Origin: Hericium rajendrae
Lineage: Eukaryota > Basidiomycota > Agaricomycetes > Russulales > Hericiaceae
Assembly (NCBI GenBank): GCA_033439255.1
Contig: JAVRDV010000016.1
Span: forward strand, 248,001 to 312,000
DNA: 64,000 nt
Direction of reading: 5' to 3'
This document shows, in pieces, positions 34,355 to 45,478 of this stretch. The notes below the pieces were generated by a model. That model searched no databases, was not told the origin of the DNA, and saw only the letters and a program-made list of their open reading frames with translations. Positions within the stretch are counted from its first letter, which is position 1; the number at the start of each line of letters is the position of its first letter. The position numbers and the translations under genes were made by a program.

Positions 34355-36072
34355 ATGGACTGGGATATACCACTCTCGACGCCATCACCAAAGTTCACGG
34401 CCGATTTCCCGCAGGACATCGTGCTCGACATCCATCAAGGGTTTGCTTCGCCATCGCCGGATCCTGAAGCGGGAGAGTGCTCAGGGATTAACAGCGCTTC
34501 GGATTCCTACTCACACGACTTGGAACTTCGACCCATCGCTTCTGGCCTGTCATTTACGACCGCTTTCAACTGTGAACATCGATATTCCCTCAGGGCTCGC
34601 GACAAAGAGTGCGCTATCGTCGTTATGCGGAGCCGTTCGCACAATCCGGACATGCCACCGACTTATTACATGGGCGACGAGATTTCTGGATACGTCGCAC
34701 TCCCGCTCGCGAACCTTTCGAGTATCACGCGCGTAGAGGTCGTCGTGAGTACTCATGACATTGCCATTCGTCGTCGTTGCAATTAACCATGTTATTAGAT
34801 GCTGGAATTCGCGGCAGGCTCACCGGAACCCCTGGCAGAAACGCGCCGCAGCCTTGTACCCGAAGAGCTCGACTCAACGTCTATCAAGTCGAAAGGCCAT
34901 ATCGAGTGGCCATTTCAGATGACTCCTATGCGGGAGGCTGTGTCCGACAACGCGTCCTCATCGGACTCGTCTAGCTCATCTCCTACTCGGCGGTTTTCCA
35001 ATTTCTCCATTGCTACACGGTCCTCGCGAAATAGCCGCACCGACGCCTGCCAGATCACTGTGACTGCCCACCGACGGGGTCTTCAGCCCAAGGCTTTGTG
35101 AGTTTCTCCCAGGATACGTGCTCCCCCCAGGTCACTGACTCCGTGCTTTGGACAGCTTGATGCGGGACCTTACGTTCATAACATCGTCAGAAGCGAAAAG
35201 TCCGACCTCGCCTCTTGGATTCTTTGGTCACGACCCCACGCTCCGGCCGCCCAAATCCCTCGTCCCAATAGTAGAGCGGCGGATGAAGGAGCTCGACCCG
35301 GTAGTAATCAAGGGATTGCTCTTTAGGACTGACCCTGTCGAAGTGCACTGCCAGGTATGCATCTCTTATGTGTCGGGCTATGCATGTCTAACGTAAATTC
35401 ATTGCTCTTAGTTAGGCATCGCAGTACCAGTTCGTAGCATCAGGAATGCCTTCTGTATACTCCCTTACTCACCACTCCACATCCAGCTCGTATATGCCGT
35501 TGGCGAATCCATTCCCCTCAGTATGACTCTCACCACCCCCGATCGGCCTGCGGTCGACCTCCTCGCAGTATCGCAAGCCATCGATGTGCGGCTGTTCAAG
35601 ACGATGGCCTTTGGCAAGAATGCACACGAGGTCGCGCCAAGCCACCGCGCCACGTACAAGCGCAATGATTGCGTTGGCATCGCGCGCTGGGTTCCCGAGA
35701 GCTCCGGCCAGCTGCCCCCGTTGCCGGGCGACGACAGACCACGCTGGCGGGTGCGGCTGCGCGGCGCACTGCCTACGCACGAAGACGCGAAGGTAAGCTC
35801 GACGTCGTTCGAGTACAAGCACATGGCGATGATGGTGAGTCGCTGTTCTGCTGGTGCTCGAGGGTGCGATGCTAATGTGCGTGCGCAGTACACGGTCAAC
35901 CTGTTCCCATTCAAGGCGAAGGACTTCCACCCGTTTTTGGCGGCTGACAAGGAGCTCGTCATACTCAAGGTCGCAATCAATGATTCATGACCGTGTTCAT
36001 GCCAGCTGATGCTGAGGGCATTGATCTGACATCTAGCTCACGCTCACGCACCCATCGCGCGCGGAGGAGTAG
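34355..36072 (+). CDS. Arrestin-like protein (complete)
   Basis: It starts MDWDIPLSTPSPKF at 34355. A disordered N terminus of about 65 residues leads to HRYSLRARDKECAIVVMRSR, YYMGDEISGYVALPLANLS and ITRVEVV. This is the arrestin N-terminal sandwich, comparable to the partial gene at 1-378. Later exons read LEFAAGSPEPLAETRRSLVP, a Ser-rich linker (SSSDSSSSSP), LMRDLTFITSSEAKSPTSP, VYAVGESIPLSMTLTT, LLAVSQAIDVRLFKTMAFG, WRVRLRGALPTHEDAK, FEYKHMAMM, YTVNLFPFKAKDFHPF and a short end LTHPSRAEE with TAG at 36070-36072. Five or more introns are present. Alpha-arrestin-like proteins generally act as trafficking adaptors. No PY motif is obvious here, so ligase recruitment is not supported from sequence. 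Confidence 0.7.
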
Positions 36073-37159
36073 GTGGTTCGATGCATCTGCTTTCATGGTC
36101 TCGTCTTAGAAGGATTGGTCATCTCTCTCTATCCCCCCATGCTATCGTTTTCATCTGTTGGGTCATGCTCTGTTGTTGTGCTTGTATCTGAATCCTGGGT
36201 TGTCTGGTTAGATGTTGTAATATTTCGCTCGCATATAAATTATGGTATTTTAGAGGCATCGTACATGTGTACATATCTATGTAGTCTAGCGGTGGAAAAA
36301 TATGGAAGAGGAGACTGGTTATACTGAATGAAAGTCAGGAGAAAGCCAACATAGATCTCAGCTTGATCTCGACGGTAGCCCTGTCTCCTCGAACGTTCGT
36401 CGTCTTCAGATCGGCATGTTGGACTCGGAATATAATATTTGCCGAATTTGCAATCGATCTCTCTGCGGGCCCGGAGACCAGTCGGAGACCGTGCCTTCCG
36501 TGCATGATATCATCATTTTTTCTCACTCTCCAGCTTCGAGCTCGTCGGCTCTTCGATAACCTTTCATGCCGTCCATACCCGTCCACACCCCGTTGCTCCT
36601 CTACGTGCAGATATGATACAGTGTCCAAAAATAGGCAAGTAGAAACATCAGAAAGTGATGCATACGGTCAGCTGACGGTGGTGTTGGGGCGGCCGGCGTG
36701 GAACGAATATTCAGAACGCGCGCGACGAAACTGGTAACCAGCTCTATCTCGTCAACCATTATGCCAAACTCGTAGACACCCACGGAACTCGCAGACGCCG
36801 TCAATAACGGCTCACCCAGTGTCCAGCCCACGAAACTCTGTCAATGGACAAATCAAGTCGATTTTCGAACGTTCAGAATGTGGCTAACGAGGCTGGCACC
36901 CTCGTTTGTAACCCATGTGGCGCGTGTGCCCTCGTTCGCGTCTCTGTAATAACGACTGCATGGAGGTGAGTCTCAGGAACGCCGAATCCGGCAGGAGACA
37001 ACAGGCGTTGGAGCATCTGCGCGATGTATCTATGCCGGCAGCCGTGATCCCGAGCGCCTGCCTTATCATAAATAAGTCAGGCCCGTCTGCACCCGTTTTT
37101 GCAGACTGCTCGTTCCTCGACGGTCCTCAAAATACAGATTCACGGTCACGACTCACGAC
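36073..37159. other. Intergenic region, one unexplained open segment
   Basis: No supported gene. On the minus strand, 36850 down to 36601, an open segment preceded by a CAG acceptor reads FVGWTLGEPLLTASASS then VYEFGIMVDEIELVTSFVA. It looks protein-like but has no partner exon that I can join and no recognised family. It may be a gene relic. Confidence 0.35.
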
Positions 37160-39794
37160 ATGTCTACGACGACGGATGGAGAGCAGGCGAAGGCGAGGGA
37201 TGCGAAGGTGGTGGAGGCAGGCGTGGATGGGGAGGCAGACATGGATGTGGAGACAGGCGTGGATGTGGACGATGTCCCAAGCCTGAGCAGCACGTCGACA
37301 GACAAGTACACGACGACGCGAAGGGAGTTGTGGTGTTTCTATCTGTATTATATCGTGCGTTCCTCGATCTCAGTCTCTTGGTTCATTACATTGAATATAT
37401 AAATGCATATGCTTCGCCATTTGCTTTTTGCAGGGCAATAACGGACTCAGCGGATTCAACTTTGGGCCCTCGCAATTCCAGAACTTGTTGTATCTCGCAG
37501 GCTACGACCCTACCCAGCCGCCATTCACTGCGCCCTGCGGTAGTGACACGGGCTGCGTGTTGCCTTATCTCGGTCGCGTTCGCGACAGTGCGTAGCCTAT
37601 TTTCTACTGGCTCAGAACTGGCTTTTATGCGTGCCCTTCCTTCAGTCAACTCGATCGTGCTCACCACGAACGGAATCAGCTTCGCCATTCAGGCCGTACT
37701 CCTCCTAGTCATCGGCGCATGGGCAGACTACGGCCGCTGGAGGTCCAACCATTCCTTACCCTTCTACGTCGCGTATATTAACAGAAGGCGCGCCGCTCGG
37801 CGCCCTGCTTCACAGACCAAATATCACGATTTTCTTCACCCTCGTGGCCGTCGGCGTTTCCTTTGGCTGGCTCGGCGTCGAAGACCCCTCAAAATGGCGC
37901 GCGGGCGTCGCGCTCTACGTTCTCGGCCGTGAGTCCTCCATTGGCCCGCGAAACCTGCTATGAGCCTCTAAACCCTCCGCGCCAGTGATAACATACCAGG
38001 TGAGTTTAGCATCTGCTCTCTAACAGAGCTCAGTCACGAACGGCGCTCGTGCCAGTGCGCGCTGACCTTCTGGACCGCGGCGTTCCCGGGCCTCGCGCGG
38101 AACCTCCCGGAGGTGAAGCAGTCCGCCGAAGACGCGTCCGTCGGGACAAAATCGTGAGTCCCCGGCGCCGCTCTGCGCGCGCTAGCTATCTCACCGCCGG
38201 CGACAGCGCGGACGCGCACGAGCGGTTCGAGAGCCTCGCGCGCAACCGCGTGTCGAACATCTCGTTCGCGGTGTGCTCTGCGGGCGAGATCGTCGTGCTC
38301 GCGATCATGGTCGGCATCATCAAGGCGCTGCATACGGAGGAGAGCACGGAGAACAATACGCGCGCGTTCAGTGTGATTATCGCGTTCGCGGGCGCCGTGT
38401 GGCGTGAGTGCGGCCTTTTTGTGCTGGTGTGCGCCGCTGATGAATGTGTCGGGCGCAGTGGTCTGTGCGCTGCCGTGGTTCTTCTTCGAGAAGCGCAGGC
38501 CGGGTCTGGCGCTTCCGCCGGGCACGTCGCTCCTCACGGTCGGGCTCAGGCAGACGTATGTCGCGTTTCGGGAATGTATGCGCCTCAAACAGACGTTCTT
38601 GTATCTGATATTCTACTTCCTCATGTACGTCTTTTTCCCAAGATTGCGGCCGTTGAGTTTACCTTTGCTGACGCTGTTGGTCAGGGGCGACGTGCTGAAT
38701 ACCACTGTGTAAGACTAGGATTATCTGGGTCAGTCGTGCGTAGATTCTGACTTGTAGGTGTCGGTTTCGTGCAGTACTGTTATTGGGACCTTGCAAAACA
38801 CGTTCGTCTTCGGTCTCTTCGCTAATGGAATGCGTTCTGATTGTTTTGCTTCGTAGGGTCGTGTCATATTCTACGTTGCAGTTGACGCTCCTGCTCCTGG
38901 TGGGCATCGTTGCTCAGGGTGTCGGCATCTAGTGAGCATTTTCTCCTCTAAACCAGATGGAGTTGGCTCATGCGGCTTTCGAAGCGCATTCTGGCTTGTC
39001 CAGAAGAAATTCAATATACCCACGAAAACCGTACGATCCTCTGCCTGTTTAATGATCATCAACCTACATTTCATCTAGATGCTCATGTTCAATGTCTTCT
39101 GGATTCTGGTCCGCTGCTCTTTTTCTTCTTTGATGAATTCTTATCTCTGACATCACATATAGATATTGACGATCTGGGGCCTCATTGGCGTCCATACTGA
39201 CAAATTTGGCTTCAAGCACGTCTGGGAAATCTGGTAGGTCACGTCGATCCTAGAGCCCCGCGATGCACTCATCTCTTCGCAGGCTGTACCAGGTCTTCTA
39301 CGGCCTAATGGTGTGCCCGTGGTACGCATACAGCCAGACGATGATCAGCGAGGTCTCTCCCATGCCGCAGATGTACGCCCTCTTCCATCCGCATCTACAC
39401 TTCGCGAGACTCACACGCCGTTGATGCTATCCAGGTTCCTGTTCTTCGCGCTATTCTCTGTCGTACGTCACACGCCGCCTATAGCGCTTGAATACTGACC
39501 CAGAGAAAACCAGATCGGCAAGACATCAGCATTCATCGGGCCCTTCGTCTCGAGCGCGATCATCAGCGCCTCGGACAACAACGACAACATGCCCTTCGCG
39601 TTCCTCTTCGGCCTGTGCGCGCTTTCTTCTCCCCTCGTCTGCTGTCTTTCCCTGATGTGTGTGCTTGCAGCGGCGCATTTAGCACGGTGTTCCTGTTCTT
39701 CGTGGACATGAAGAAGAGCAAGGTCGAGTGCGACGAGTTCATCGCGGCTGAGGCGAAGCGGGACGCGTTCGGGACTGATTCGGACTCAAATTGA
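37160..39794 (+). CDS. Atg22-like vacuolar effluxer (MFS fold)
   Basis: A multi-pass membrane transporter of the Atg22 family, which exports amino acids from the vacuole after autophagic breakdown. The N terminus is hydrophilic and acidic (MSTTTDGEQAKARDAK; VETGVDVDDVPSLSS). The family signature follows: RRELWCFYLYYI-GNNGLSGFNFGPSQFQ, with an intron between. Further segments are LLYLAGYDP, VNSIVLTTNGISFAIQAVLL, GAWADYGRWR, CALTFWTAAFPGLARNLPEV, RNRVSNISFAVCSAGEIVVL, LPWFFFEKRRPGLALPPG, LKQTFLYLIFYFLM, VSYSTLQLTLLLLVGIVAQG, LYQVFYGLMVCPWYAYSQTM, SEVSPMPQM and IGKTSAFIGPFVSSAIISA. It ends in a short charged tail, KKSKVECDEFIAAEAKRDAF, at TGA 39792-39794. More than ten introns, some very close together, make the exact exon set uncertain; the family call is firm. 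Confidence 0.85.
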
Positions 39795-41534
39795 CGGCCT
39801 AGCTCACGGAGGATAAGTAATGGGCCTACGATGAGGCCACGGCAATAGAATGAACGGCCTCGCGAGGTCTTTATGGCTGTTTTACGTGCGTGATACTGGT
39901 GGTCGCGCGGATGGCCCCGAGGCGAGAATCCTGCAAAGACGTATTCGGAGTTCCTGGACTCCTGATCCGAGGCACGCTCGTGGGTGGATCGTTCGGCGAA
40001 ATGAAAGATGACGCAGTATCAACTGATGCTAACGCGAAGGTGTGAGGGCGTGCAGGTAATTTGCGCTCGGAAAAGCTAATCATTTCTCAAGTGTGAGATA
40101 CCTCCGGTATGAAATCATGATACTGATGTCAAATATGTCGATGCATGGCCTGCAGAAGCTTGCAGAAGTCAGAAATTAAGTTGTTAGATTACACACGACG
40201 TTCGGAATCGATGTGGCCATGGTCGATAGGAGACTGCCCTGCTGCGCTACCCCCGAAATTTTACGTGACATCACCGTCGGAAGCGCACATGAACTTCGTA
40301 ATGTCCACAGCCCCGAGTCGAAATTTGAGATTGGACGTCGGCGTGGTACCCAGACGGTGCTGGGAGGTTTTCGCGCGAGATGAAAGACCGCAGTGGGAGC
40401 CCTCAAAAAGGTGAGGTGGATGTATCGATGATTAGAGACCGAAATAGAGTCTATCGGCCAAGAAATTCTAAGGAATTTACGCAATTCTAATTGGTTCTGA
40501 AGCAGCAGCACACAAGTCTTAACCAATCAGATTGCGAAAAACCCTAAAAATTACTAGGCCGATAGACCGTCGAAGATTGGTGTAGCCGTCGATGTGGTGT
40601 CCAGACGGCGGTGGGAAGTTTTCGCGCGAGATAAAAGACGGAGGTAACGTCATATGTGCTCGGACCAGCACGCTCGGACCAGCATACATTGAATGTACGA
40701 AACATACCATGTGTTAGAGGTTATCTCTGCTCGTCTGACCCGGGCGTAAGTCTGCCTTGAAATGCACCGTTGTGGTGAGAGAAATACCGTACGGGAGCGC
40801 TTGAAGATATGAATCGCGCATAATCTCGGATTGGGACTACCTGATGCGTTCCGAAGATTAACAAAGAAGCCCGCCGCTATCCCGCCTACGGAGAGGCCAC
40901 GGCCTTGCAGTCCGGCGTTGCAGGTGTCCGAAGAAAAGGGACGCCTATATAAGGTCCAACAACCCAGGACCGAGCTCAAAATCCGACCGCGGAGCCATAG
41001 AGGTCGTAGGGCCGTTCCTGTAACTGTTAAACCGTCAGTCTCAGCCGCGCATCCTCCCAGACATCGAGCAGCACCTTAAAGCCGCCTTCGAGCATCAAAA
41101 AGGCTGTCGTCCATCAGAGAGGTGGGTGGTGAAAGAGTTGGTAGGGAATCAGCATCATCACCGATATTTGAAATTCGCAGGACGCGCCTAGCTCGGTATT
41201 TAGACGTCACGGCACGAAACCCGAACCCCCTCTGCAACTCCTTCGAGCGTCCTTAGATTTCTGCCTCTTTCGTTCGTCTTTCATCAGCTCTCCATCGCAT
41301 TGATTCAGTTTCTTCTACTTTCTTAGTCCTTAATCGGCGTAGCGTAGTGAGCATAATTCCGGGATCTGACTAACCGCTCTTTGCAGCACTAACGGTACGT
41401 TGGTGACAGTTTCCCCGCGCTTGTTTCGGCCCTATCGCACAGGCTTTGTAGCGAATCGGTTCCCCACACTAGTATTCTTCCCTGCCCATCAACTCTAGTT
41501 ACCCCACACCTTTCCCCTCTCCCCGCACCATCCA
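39795..41534. other. Repeat-bearing intergenic region upstream of trehalase
   Basis: No supported gene. It contains a hairpin repeat (40449-40567) and two direct copies of a sequence of about 65 bases (near 40333-40395 and 40585-40652). Both copies contain CCAGACGG and TTTTCGCGCGAGAT. A weaker third copy lies near 39970-40015. CCCCT motifs (stress-response-element-like) occur near 41225 and 41515, upstream of the trehalase start. The 5' end of the trehalase transcript probably starts near 41250-41400. Confidence 0.45.
40449..40567. repeat. 119-base hairpin repeat (MITE-like)
   Basis: It begins GTCTATCGGCC and ends GGCCGATAGAC. The left arm can be paired with the right arm for about 48 bases, meeting at ATTGGTT/AACCAAT around a loop of about 24 bases with CAGCAGCAGC-like sequence. 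It has no coding capacity. It sits between the two direct copies of the local 65-base repeat. Confidence 0.6.
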
Positions 41535-44360
41535 ATGGCACCACCTTTGTCCCATCCGCCCGGCGTGAACTTTGTCGATGACGAGAGGCCCGTCAATGTG
41601 GACGCCGCCACCTACTACGGTGGAACGGAATACCATAGTCGTTCGAGGACATATAGCACGGTACGCATTTCTCTACTTATGACGTGGCTTCCGATCTGAG
41701 CAGCCCGCGTGTCCTGCGTAGTCCTCACCCTATGGCTACGCCCCGAAGCGGACACCCGCCTTTCAGGAAGATTGGCACATGAGGCCGAGGAGAATGTCGC
41801 ACGACGAAAAGAGCTCCGCACCGCGGCGCTTCCTCATCGACGTCGAGGAGACCATCCGTCTTGTCCTTGAGCAGGAGGATACCGACGGCGACTTCCAAAT
41901 CAGCATCACCGATGCCGGTCCCAAGATCCTTTCTCTAGGGACCGCCACGAGCAATGGCTACAAGAGCTTTGATATTCGAGTAGGTCCTATGTTCTGCAAT
42001 ATCATGTCAGCGGCTCACAAATATGGTCCTAGGGTACCTATATGCTGTCAAACCTTTTGCAAGAGCTTGCACTAGCCCGAGACCACAACCGAAAACGTAT
42101 TGTCCTCGACGAAGCCCGTCTCACCGAGAACCCTGTTGATCGCCTCTCGCGCATGATCAAGAATTCGTTCTGGCATTCTTTGACCCGCCGCATCGACGGC
42201 GACGGTCTCGAGATCATCTGCGCCGATCCCAAGAACCGCACTGGTCACATTCAACCACGCATTTACGTCCCCCATGGCGAGCCGAAGATGGTTGAGTATT
42301 ACAAGAGGATTGCGAAGGAAAAGCCACACCTGAATCTGGATGTACAAGTCCTCCCTCCCAAGCCTGACGATGCGTACTTCGTGAAGACCCTCAACACCAA
42401 GCCGGGTATCCTTGCTTTGGCTATGAATGAGGTCAATGACGGCAAGGGTAGCCGATCATTGAAGGGTATCCCCTTCGTTGTGCCTGGTGCTCGTTTCAAC
42501 GAGGTTTGAGTCTTTTGCTTCTTGTCATTATTGCTGCATTGCTGATGCGCCTGTCAGCTCTACAACTGGGACTCCTACTTTATCTCGTTGGGGCTCCTCG
42601 TGGATGGCCAAGTCACCATGGCGAAGGGCATCCTCGAGCACTTCATCTTCGAGATCCGGCACTACAACAAGATCCTGAACGGAAGCCGATCGTACTACCT
42701 GTCGCGCGCCCAGCCGCCGTTCCTCACGGACATGGCACTCCAGATCTACAACCAGCTCGATCGTTCCGACCTTGAAGCCAACCGCCTGTGGCTGAAGCGT
42801 GCAATCCAGGCTGCCATCAGGGAGTACCACACCGTCTGGGTCGCAGAACCGCGGGTGGATCCCAAGACGGGTCTGTCTCGCTACCGCCCTGACGGCATTG
42901 GCATCCCGCCCGAGACGGAGGCGACGCACTTCACGCACATCCTCGAGCCGTACGCGCACAAGCACGGGCTCTCGGTCCTCGAGTTCAGCGAGAAGTACAA
43001 TGACGGACTTTTGAGGGAGCCGGAGCTCGACGAGTACTTCCTTCACGACCGCGCGGTGCGCGAGAGCGGGCACGACACCTCGTATCGCCTCGAGAAGCGC
43101 TGCGCGAACCTCGCGACGATCGACCTGCAGGCGCTGCTATACAAGTACGAGATCGACATCGCGACGGCGATCCGCGAGGTGTTCGACGACGAACTCGAGC
43201 TCGACGACGAGTTCCCGCTTGCGCCGTTCCCACCGTCGCCCGCAGCGTACGCGAGTGCGCGTCGCGAGGCGTCGACGAGCCGCAAGCAGCACAGCGAGGA
43301 GTGGTTTGCGCGCGCAGAGTTCAGGAAGCAGCAGATCGACAAGTACTGTTGGAACGAGAGCAAGAGCCTGTACTTCGATTACGATACCGTGCAGGAGAAG
43401 CAGAGCCTCTATGAGAGCGTGACCGCATTCTGGGCGCTCTGGGCCGGCTGCGCGAGTGAGGAACAGTGCTGGAAGCTTGTGTATGCTGGTTCTGTTCTAT
43501 TCCTGCGCGCGGCGTTTGCTGATGTGCATGTGATGTGGTTGACAGATCTTCGTCGTTGAAGAAGTTTGAGGTCCTCGGCGGTCTGGTGTCGGGAACCGAG
43601 GAGTCCCGCGGGACGATCTCGCTCGACCGTCCCAATCGACAGTGGGATTACCCCTACGCCTGGTAAGCTTTGTGTTCGCCTCGTTGTTTCCGATCAGCGT
43701 TGACGTGGAGGGTGTGACAGGCCGCCTCATCAGATCATGGCGTGGGTAGGCTTGGAGCGTTATGGCTATCTTGAAGACGCCCAGCGTCTGGCGTACAGGT
43801 TCCTCTACATGTACGTTCCGTCTATTGTCGTCCCTGGACGCACGTTCATCGTTCTTGCTCTCGTACAGGATGACCACGGCGTTCGTCGACTTCAACGGTG
43901 TCGTCCCTGAGAAGGTAAATATAGCGTTATTGCAGCCCCATTCGCAGCGCCTGATGAGACGTCGCAGTTCGATGCAGTGAGGCTCTCCCATCTCGTCGAT
44001 GCCGAGTACGGGAACCAGGGCATCGACTTCAAGATGGTCCCGCGCGAGGGTTTCGGCTGGATGAACGGTACGCACCTCTTTCCCCGCCCTCTTCTGCGAC
44101 TGACCTGACGCCCCACAGCCGCGTACCAAGTCGGCCTGTCGTACCTGTCGAACCACATGCGCCGCGCCGTCGCGGCGTGCACGTCGCCCGAGGTGTTCTT
44201 CGGCAGGAGCATGATGGGCGAGCATACCGCGGCGCCGCCGGGCAGCGTCGTGAACGACCCGCTCGGGCTCGCGATGGAGAGCCTCGCCATCAAGGCGCCG
44301 ACGCCGATGGAGGCGGCCCAGCCCCCGCCGCCCTACCTCGCCGGCCAGCCCATCGTTTGA
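41535..44360 (+). CDS. NTH1: Neutral (cytosolic) trehalase, GH37
   Basis: Hydrolyses trehalose to two glucose in the cytosol. It starts [20 protein letters not shown] at 41535. The regulatory N terminus has a PKA-type site in [12 protein letters not shown]. It is followed by the neutral-trehalase calcium-binding loop [17 protein letters not shown], as in yeast Nth1. The GH37 signatures are [16 protein letters not shown] (split by an intron at about 42506-42560) and [19 protein letters not shown]. Other conserved blocks are [52 protein letters not shown] and [16 protein letters not shown]. The length fits the family. Activation by cAMP-dependent kinase and 14-3-3 binding is known for Nth1 and is only inferred here from the RRMS site. 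Confidence 0.95.
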
Positions 44361-45478
44361 GTCCGCGGTATTCATATTGTGGTATGGCGCAGTGGCGCAT
44401 GCTCTTCGTTTTGGCTCTAGTCTACCTAATTCCCGGTCGTCAGCGGCGGGGTAATGATCTGGTTTCTTCATCCGTCCGTTTCTAGTCTCGTCTGTGTTTC
44501 GTTCTCATACCTCAGATCCACGTTTCGCATAGATGATGTGTTCGGGATCAGCACGAACGGTTTCTTCTTTTCTTTCTCAAGTTGTTAGTTTCATTCGATA
44601 ATAGTCAACCATTGTATAAGTATTTCACGTTGCACGTCGTAGCTGTCCAATCGACATGATTTGATCCATACATCAGCTGTCTGCTTGCGTGTCTTCTTTA
44701 TTCTGATTCAATGGCGACGGGGCCCATGGGACGAACGACGACGAAGACGAAGTACTAGTTTTTGAGATGCTCCTCGGAAACTCCGTAAAAAGCACCTGCT
44801 CAGCACCATCGATCCATCAGAATGAGGACTTGGCATGATACGAAAGGCTTTTTGAGCCAATATTAAGTAGCAAGCCAATATTAAGTAGCAATGGCAAGAA
44901 CCAGCAAGTTACATGCCGATGATCTTTCGACCGGTGGGAATCCACGGACTGGCCTGGGCCCGCGTCGCGTCGCGTCGTGAAAACAAAAAGTTACATATGG
45001 GCCTTTGACTTTGTCGCCGTCCATTCTGAGAGTCGTATCAGTCAGATCCTTGTCCAAGTACTGCTCGACTCTTCATACCATGAGTCAAGTCCTAGACATA
45101 ATTCATCCGGTGTCTTTGTCAACTTCTCTTGCACCATGCAACTGCGACGTCACGACGGGCCTATTGTATGTATCACGACGTCCGCAAATCAATGTGCGTC
45201 CCAAGGCAACAGAGCTCAGTCTCGCGGAAGACCACGAGGACAGACAATAACGGCTGTGGGAACTAGTAAGCCTTTCGTTGCTCTGCAACCACTGGACACA
45301 TATTCTGTGAGTGCGTTAAAAGTGCGACTCCATCACCGGCAGGCATTCATTATTTCCTACCCATCTGTGCCCCCCTTGTCGAGACTGTGTGGGCCTCGTG
45401 TTCTTGCCACGGCCTCTCTAGTCGGCTTTGACAGCGTGTCCTCTCAGCTCACCTATAGCCGCCCTCTAAACGACAATC
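44361..45478. other. Intergenic region
   Basis: Contains the trehalase 3' region and the promoter of the kinase gene. The open frame at 44977-45570 overlaps the kinase start out of frame and is not supported. A perfect 18-base tandem duplication lies at 44855-44890. Confidence 0.45.
44855..44890 (+). repeat. Perfect 18-base tandem duplication
   Basis: Two adjacent copies of AGCCAATATTAAGTAGCA. This is a recent small duplication in non-coding DNA. Confidence 0.85.
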
